From Alphaproteobacteria bacterium (GTDB taxonomy: Bacteria; Pseudomonadota; Alphaproteobacteria; UBA7887), in contig JANQOH010000348.1 of the NCBI GenBank assembly GCA_028289725.1, forward strand, positions 1 through 10,384: 10,384 nt of DNA, written 5' to 3'. Of the stretch, positions 5,705 through 10,384 are shown one piece after another (positions within the stretch are counted from its first letter, which is position 1; each line of letters begins with the position of its first letter). The notes under the pieces were generated by a model. The model was not told where the DNA came from and searched no databases. It saw only the letters and a list, made by a program, of their open reading frames with translations. A program made the position numbers and the translations under genes.

Positions 5705-7003
5705 TCAACGATGCAAGTAATCCAGCGCCGCGCTCGCCATCAAGCGAACGCCGGTTTGCAGCGCCGCTTCGTCGATATCGAAGAACGGCGAGTGATTGTA
5801 GGCGGCTTCCGCCGCGGGTACGCCGGCCGGACGCGATCCAAGCAGCACATACATGCCGGAGACTTTTTGGGCGAAGAAGGAGAAATCCTCGGCACCCATC
5901 ACCGGCGGGCGTTGGATGACGGCCTCCGTGCCCACCACACGCGCGTAACTCGGCAACATTTCATCCACGAGTTCGGGATCGTTGCGGGTCACAGAATAGG
6001 GAATGTCGAAAACAACCTCGGCGGTCGCGCCGGCCGCCGCGGCAATGTTCTCCGCGGTCACCTTCATACGTTCGCGGATGTTGGCGCGCACATCTTCGTC
6101 CAGCGTCCGCACCGTGCCGACCATGGTGACTTCGTCGGGGATGATGTTGAAGCGTTCGCCGCCTTCGATCTGTCCAACGCTGATCACGGCGGGGTCGTTG
6201 GTGCCGATCTGGCGGCTGCGGATGGTCTGCAGGCCCATGACGATTTGCGATGCGACGACGATGGGATCGACGCCGCGCTCAGGGAAAGCGCCGTGGGTTT
6301 GGCGGCCGCGCACCGTGATCGTAAACCGGTCCAAACTGGCAAGCAGCGTGTCGCGGGCGTAGTAAACCTTGTTGAGATCCGCCGGTATCACGTGAAGCGC
6401 GAAGATCGCTTCCGGCGTCGGGTTCTCCAAGGCGCCTTCGGCAATCATCATGCGAGCGCCACCCTCCTCGCCGGGCGGCGGACTTTCCTCGGCCGGCTGA
6501 AAAATGAACTTCACGGTGCCCGGAATTTCGGCCCGCATGCCGGCGAGCAGTTCCGCAACCCCCATCAAAATCGCGGTATGCGCGTCGTGCCCGCAGGCGT
6601 GCATCACGCCGACTTCCTGACCCTTATAAGTCGCGCGCACAGTCGATGCGAAGGGCAAGCCGGTTTCCTCGGTGACGGGCAAAGCGTCCATATCCGCACG
6701 CAGCGCCACCACGGGGCCCAGCTTGCCGCCCTCCAGCAAACCAACAACACCGGTGTGCGCGACACCGGTCCGAACATCGTCAAAACCGAGTTCCCGCAAA
6801 TGCGCCGCAACCAGTTCGCCGGTGCGGAATTCGCGGTTGCTGAGTTCCGGGTTTTGATGAATATCGCGCCGCCATGCGATGACCTTGGCATCGAGCGCGG
6901 CCGCGGCCTGATCGATGGCGTCGTGATATGGCTCGGCCCCCGCCGACGCCCCACCAAGTGCCAATACGACAATCGTCGCCGCAAAGCCCCATCGCATGTT
7001 CAT
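5705..7003 (-). CDS. Exported M20D-family amidohydrolase/metallopeptidase
   Basis: A complete 432-residue dizinc hydrolase with a signal peptide. Seen: a short charged start, a hydrophobic core FAATIVVLALGGA (7-19) and likely cleavage after SAGA (residue 23). The catalytic region includes RRDIHQNPELS (45-55), LRADMDALPV (101-110), HACGHDAHTA (135-144) with Cys137 and His139, FQPAEE (168-173) with Glu172/Glu173, ALHV with His204, and YNHSPFF with His404. The dimerisation domain is present (RFTITVRGRQTHGAFP, about 226-241). Known: M20D enzymes hydrolyse N-acyl amino acids, indole-acetyl conjugates or hippurate. Many are cytoplasmic, but exported forms occur. Export here would place it in the periplasm, beside the adaptor and permease encoded just upstream. 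GGGAGG lies 5 bases before ATG 7003; the adaptor stop is 22 bases upstream. All expected metal ligands are present, so it should be active; the substrate is unknown. Confidence 0.93.
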   Translation of the reverse strand: MNMRWGFAATIVVLALGGASAGAEPYHDAIDQAAAALDAKVIAWRRDIHQNPELSNREFRTGELVAAHLRELGFDDVRTGVAHTGVVGLLEGGKLGPVVALRADMDALPVTEETGLPFASTVRATYKGQEVGVMHACGHDAHTAILMGVAELLAGMRAEIPGTVKFIFQPAEESPPPGEEGGARMMIAEGALENPTPEAIFALHVIPADLNKVYYARDTLLASLDRFTITVRGRQTHGAFPERGVDPIVVASQIVMGLQTIRSRQIGTNDPAVISVGQIEGGERFNIIPDEVTMVGTVRTLDEDVRANIRERMKVTAENIAAAAGATAEVVFDIPYSVTRNDPELVDEMLPSYARVVGTEAVIQRPPVMGAEDFSFFAQKVSGMYVLLGSRPAGVPAAEAAYNHSPFFDIDEAALQTGVRLMASAALDYLHR

Positions 7004-7025
7004 CCCATCCTCCCGCGTCGCCCGG

Positions 7026-8234
7026 TTATTCCAAGTCCCGCTCTACAATTGGCGTACCGTCCGTGATCCGATCGCTCGGATGCAAGACCACATGATCGCC
7101 GTCCGCCAAGCCATTGCGCAACTCGGCATAGTCGGCATTGATATGGCCAAGCTCGAGAATCCGCAATTCCGCGACGCCCTCGACCGCGGCAAACGTGGCC
7201 CAATCCTCGCCGCGACGAAACAGTGCGCTTATTGGCAAGTGTGACACATCCTCATTCTGCCATTCCACGATACGCACTTCGACCCGGAAACCGTGCCCCA
7301 GCCCGCGCCAGCGGTCAGGCGGCTCGGACAAATCGATCACGACATTGACGCGCTGCTCTTCGATGCCAAGGGCCGAGACCTTTGTGAAGGCATAGGGTTC
7401 GATGCGGCGGACCACGCCGGCGAGCGCCCCCTCACCACCCCAATCTTCAATGAAGGCCTGGTCGCCGGGCGAAACCTTCACCGCTTCGGCGGACAAAAGG
7501 TCAACCACGACCTCCATATCTTCCGGATCGCCCACCTCTATTAGAGGCGTGCCGCTAGCAACAATGCTCTCGCTCTCGTGCAACACGCGCAGCACCCGGC
7601 CATTGATGGGCGCGAGGACTGGCACGCAGCAGGTGCCGCCGGCCGGTTGATCGAATCCCGCGGTCCCTGGATCGATCAGCTCGGCGCGCGCATTGTCGAG
7701 TTCCGACGCGCGCACCGAAAGCGATGCCTCGGCGGTTGCCAGCGCCGCTTCTTCCGTGCGAAGCGCCAGCCTTGCGCGGTCGAGCTGTGCGGCCGAAATC
7801 GTACCGCGATCAGCCAATGTGCGGGCGCGTTCCCATTCGGCGCGCGCATAGTCCAGTTCGGCTTCCGCGCGGACGCGTTCCGCTTCGGCGTACTCGTAAG
7901 CCGCTGCCGCCGCCTCGATCGCGGCTTCCGCGCGCCGCCGGGCGCGGAGATCGAGGAAAGACGGATCGGTTTCCTGCATGCTGGCCAAAATAGTTTGGCC
8001 AGCCACAACGGGATCGCCCGATTGCGCCTCGATCCGATCGACGCGACCGGTTAAGGGCGCGGAGACGACATAAACGTCGCGCACGCGGGTTTCGCCTTCC
8101 TCGTCGATCGTGACCATCATCGGCCCGCGCGTCACGGCGGCGAGATCGACCGGCGCCGGTTCGGGCCAAAACGCGAAAACCAGCGTAGCCAGAATGACCA
8201 AGCAGACAATCAAGATACCGAGTGTGCGCGCCAT
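7026..8234 (-). CDS. HlyD-family periplasmic adaptor (membrane fusion protein)
   Basis: A 402-residue adaptor linking an inner-membrane transporter to the periplasm or outer membrane. Seen: an N-terminal membrane anchor (about 5-22), and lipoyl half-motifs at about 55-85 (SAPLTGRVDRIEAQSGDPV) and 203-237 (VPVLAPINGRVLRVLHE, then GTPLIEVGDP). Between them is an alanine-, glutamate- and arginine-rich coiled coil (about 92-186). A beta-barrel region (about 238-330) contains YAFTKVSALGIEEQRVNV, and a membrane-proximal domain follows. Just before the second lipoyl half is a vicinal Cys202-Cys203 pair. Known: such adaptors partner RND, MFS or ABC exporters. The partner here is the FtsX-type permease, whose stop is 25 bases upstream. 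A Shine-Dalgarno-like TAGGAAG lies just before ATG 8234. A perfect hairpin (7980-8003) lies inside the gene near codons 78-85. The exported substrate is unknown. Confidence 0.92.
   Translation of the reverse strand: MARTLGILIVCLVILATLVFAFWPEPAPVDLAAVTRGPMMVTIDEEGETRVRDVYVVSAPLTGRVDRIEAQSGDPVVAGQTILASMQETDPSFLDLRARRRAEAAIEAAAAAYEYAEAERVRAEAELDYARAEWERARTLADRGTISAAQLDRARLALRTEEAALATAEASLSVRASELDNARAELIDPGTAGFDQPAGGTCCVPVLAPINGRVLRVLHESESIVASGTPLIEVGDPEDMEVVVDLLSAEAVKVSPGDQAFIEDWGGEGALAGVVRRIEPYAFTKVSALGIEEQRVNVVIDLSEPPDRWRGLGHGFRVEVRIVEWQNEDVSHLPISALFRRGEDWATFAAVEGVAELRILELGHINADYAELRNGLADGDHVVLHPSDRITDGTPIVERDLE
7980..8003. repeat. Perfect 10-bp inverted repeat with 4-base loop inside the adaptor gene
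   Basis: On the + strand, GCTGGCCAAA (7980-7989) and TTTGGCCAGC (7994-8003) are exact reverse complements with the loop ATAG (7990-7993). In the mRNA of the adaptor gene this can form a stable stem of ten pairs within the codons for VAGQTILAS. It has no U-run after it in the direction of transcription, so it is not a typical intrinsic terminator. It may be chance in GC-rich coding DNA. Confidence 0.6.
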
Positions 8235-8259
8235 GGCTTCCTACCCGTATTACCTGTCA

Positions 8260-10384
8260 CTATTCGCGTGTCTTGAGCACGGCGATCAGGTCGAGTTGCC
8301 CGACCCGCCGTGCGACCAATGCGCCGCATATCGCGGCGGATGCCACGACAACAAGAATGGCCAAGCCATAGGTGTCGCGTTCAACAACCAACGGCACACG
8401 GTACAAATCGCTCTGCAAGCCCAGGCTCATGGCCCAGGCCAATACGTAGCCAATCGCGCAGCCCAAGGGGAGTGCGATCAGTGTCAACAAGGCCAATTCG
8501 CCAAGCAGAATGTATGACACCTCGCCGCGGCGAAAGCCGAGCACGCGCAAGGAGGCGAGTTCCCGGCCGCGTTCCGAAAGCGCGATCCGCGCGCTGTTGT
8601 AAACCACGCCGAATGCGATCAGACCGGCGAACCCGATATTGAAGGCATTCATGATCAACAGGTTCTCGGCCAGGGTCTTGCGCACATTTTCGAGCGCCGC
8701 GGTCATGATCACGATATCGGCCACGACCGGGACCGATTTGACGCTGCGGTACAGTTGATCGATCAGCGTCGGGTCGACGCGCAAATGCGCGCCCGAGGCG
8801 GAAGGCCCCTCGCCCATAAAACGGCCAAGTGCGCCGATATCCATATAGGCTTGGGCGCCAATGACCTCCTCGACCAAGCCGGTGATGGGGATCTCGGCAA
8901 TCGGGCGGCGGCCCTCCATCGCTTCCACGGTCAGCCGGTCGCCGATCCCGGCGCCCAGCTGACCTGCGATCCAGCTCGAGAGCATGATGCCCTCCGAGGG
9001 TGCAACAATGGCTCGGAGTTCGCTATCGATCGGCCGCGCCAAATCGGCATCGGGGCTGGTGCCGGAGATGGACGTGAGCTCGCTGCGGTGCCCAAAGCGA
9101 AGTCGAACCGGCACGGACCGGAACAGCTCCGCCCGTTGCACACCTGGCAGGCGCGAGACCGAATGGACGACTTGCTGCGAGACCGGTTCACTGAAGCTGA
9201 GCGAAACGTCTTGACGCTGACTGAGATGGAACTGGATCTCGAGCATCTTGTTCACGGCGTCCGGCATGAAGCTCGTGCCGACCAGGATCGCCACCGCCAT
9301 GGCGAGGCTCAGCGTGGTGAGCGCGGCTCGTATCGGCCATCGCGTGATGTGACGCACGATCATCCGCGACGGCTGGGCAAGCCGACGCATCAACGCGAAG
9401 CCAAAACCGTCGGCGCGTCCATAACGGGGTGGCGCCGGCGGCTGCATGGCAACGGCCGGCGCCAGTCGGATCACGCGCAACAGCGCATTCGCGGTGCCGA
9501 GACCGGCCGCCGCCAGGCTGACCAGGACGGTAGCCGCGATAACCGATGGGTTGAGGCGGTAGTCGAGAAACGGGAAATGGAAGAAGGTCGTGTAGAGACC
9601 CGCAAGTTTGAATCCGAGCCAAGATCCCGCCGTCACACCGAGGGCCGCGCCGATCAGCACCATGATTGCGACAAGTTTGGCGTAATGCCACGCCACGGCA
9701 ACATGGCTATAGCCGAAGGCTTTCAACAACCCGACTTGCTCGCGTTCCGTCTGAACGAGCCTTGACACAACGATGTTCAGGAGAAACGCCGCGATACCCA
9801 AAAAGATGGGCGGCACGATGCGCGCGGTGGCGGCAAGTTCGTCCATTTCGCCGGAAAGAAACCAGTGCGATATCTGTTCGTCGCGTCCATAGGCGCCGGT
9901 GCCGCCATAGGGCTCCAGCACATCGTCGAGCTTTGCGATCACCTCCGGTTCCGATGCGCCCGGCAATAAACCCAGCGAGATGTCGTTGAACGCACCGGTC
10001 ATGTCGTAGGCCGACGCAATGGCGTCGTGACCCATCCACAAAATGCCGAACCGCTTGTCGTCGGGCACCAGCGAACCGGCACCAATGGAATAGACATATT
10101 CCGGCGAGAGCGCGACGCCGACCACTTCGAGCGTGCGCTCAATGCCGTGGATAACCGCGCGGATTTCATCGCCCGGCACCAAGCCATGGGCCTTCGCGAA
10201 AGGCTCGCTCGCAACAACCTCGTCGGTGCGGTCCGGCGCCACGCGACGCCCAACGCGGATGACCAGATCGTTGAGCCGCGCGGCGCGCCGTTCAGGCAGC
10301 GAGATAAGGCGCGCCGAGACCGGTTCGATGACACCGGGCATGTCGAGCGTGGCGGCGCCGACAATCCGCGCCTCGACCGCGGCG
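8260..10384 (-). CDS. ABC transporter permease, FtsX/MacB-like (partial, N-terminus outside window)
   Basis: About 707 residues are visible; the frame is open to the right edge and the visible start (AAVEARIVGAATLD) reads as family sequence, so ATG 10339-10341 is not the true start. The missing part is probably the first membrane segment and some tens of residues. Seen: a periplasmic MacB-like domain, then hydrophobic segments including PPIFLGIAAFLLNIVVSRL, LVAIMVLIGAALGVTAGSWLG, VIAATVLVSLAAAGLGTA and ALTTLSLAMAVAILVGTSF. A second periplasmic domain follows, then a C-terminal FtsX core with NIGFAGLIAFGVVYNSARIA, SERGRELASLRVLGF and two more membrane spans, ending LDLIAVLKTRE. The duplicated arrangement fits the long (about 780-residue) two-FtsX-domain permeases. 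Known: these pair with a cytoplasmic ATPase and an HlyD adaptor and export lipids, peptides or drugs, or transmit mechanical force. The adaptor gene starts 25 bases after the stop. The ATPase gene is expected just beyond the right edge. Confidence 0.92.
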   Translation of the reverse strand, partial: AAVEARIVGAATLDMPGVIEPVSARLISLPERRAARLNDLVIRVGRRVAPDRTDEVVASEPFAKAHGLVPGDEIRAVIHGIERTLEVVGVALSPEYVYSIGAGSLVPDDKRFGILWMGHDAIASAYDMTGAFNDISLGLLPGASEPEVIAKLDDVLEPYGGTGAYGRDEQISHWFLSGEMDELAATARIVPPIFLGIAAFLLNIVVSRLVQTEREQVGLLKAFGYSHVAVAWHYAKLVAIMVLIGAALGVTAGSWLGFKLAGLYTTFFHFPFLDYRLNPSVIAATVLVSLAAAGLGTANALLRVIRLAPAVAMQPPAPPRYGRADGFGFALMRRLAQPSRMIVRHITRWPIRAALTTLSLAMAVAILVGTSFMPDAVNKMLEIQFHLSQRQDVSLSFSEPVSQQVVHSVSRLPGVQRAELFRSVPVRLRFGHRSELTSISGTSPDADLARPIDSELRAIVAPSEGIMLSSWIAGQLGAGIGDRLTVEAMEGRRPIAEIPITGLVEEVIGAQAYMDIGALGRFMGEGPSASGAHLRVDPTLIDQLYRSVKSVPVVADIVIMTAALENVRKTLAENLLIMNAFNIGFAGLIAFGVVYNSARIALSERGRELASLRVLGFRRGEVSYILLGELALLTLIALPLGCAIGYVLAWAMSLGLQSDLYRVPLVVERDTYGLAILVVVASAAICGALVARRVGQLDLIAVLKTRE

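Noticed and set aside
5402..7066. 554-codon open frame on the + strand opposite the antiporter and amidohydrolase genes
   Set aside because: Its product is rich in Arg, His, Gln and Gly with no recognisable domain, and it lies antisense to two genes with complete family motifs. Long antisense frames are expected in GC-rich coding DNA.
8755..9765. 336-codon + strand open frame opposite the ABC permease
   Set aside because: Low-complexity Arg/Asp/His/Gln-rich product without domains; the opposite strand reads as a clear FtsX-type permease.

Overview
The window looks like ordinary chromosomal DNA from a GC-rich (about 60% by eye) Gram-negative bacterium, most likely an alphaproteobacterium. This rests on dense coding, short intergenic gaps, a Sec-exported c-type cytochrome, a DUF3108 envelope protein, and a periplasmic adaptor paired with an FtsX-type permease. 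The genus cannot be named from sequence alone. There are no rRNA or tRNA genes, transposases, CRISPR arrays or phage genes, and no stretch over 300 bases lacks a gene.

Left part (1-2980). A class II aldolase/adducin-family gene runs leftward off the window edge. A zinc-independent medium-chain (quinone oxidoreductase-like) dehydrogenase diverges from it across about 120 bases that must hold the start signals for both. Downstream on the + strand lie a small exported monoheme cytochrome c and an exported DUF3108 protein.

Right part (2970-10384). Six genes lie head to tail on the - strand with gaps of only 25, 22, 39, 20 and 3 bases, so they are probably one transcription unit entering from beyond the right edge. 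In transcription order they are: an FtsX/MacB-type ABC permease (N-terminus outside the window), an HlyD-type adaptor, an M20D amidohydrolase with a signal peptide, an NhaP-type (CPA1) cation/proton antiporter, a carboxymuconolactone decarboxylase-family protein, and a PRISE-type (progesterone 5-beta-reductase/iridoid synthase-like) short-chain reductase. The last gene converges on the DUF3108 gene, and their 3' ends overlap by 11 bases.

How the genes may work together. The permease and adaptor form an envelope export or lipid-handling ABC system whose ATPase should lie just to the right. The amidohydrolase would act in the same periplasm. The CMD and PRISE proteins form a tightly coupled redox or ring-modifying pair. 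A joint role for all six genes is inference. The least ordinary points are the CMD-PRISE coupling, the exported peptidase within an exporter operon, a vicinal cysteine pair in the adaptor, and a perfect 10-bp hairpin inside the adaptor gene. I found no convincing evidence of an undescribed defence, mobile or RNA-based system.
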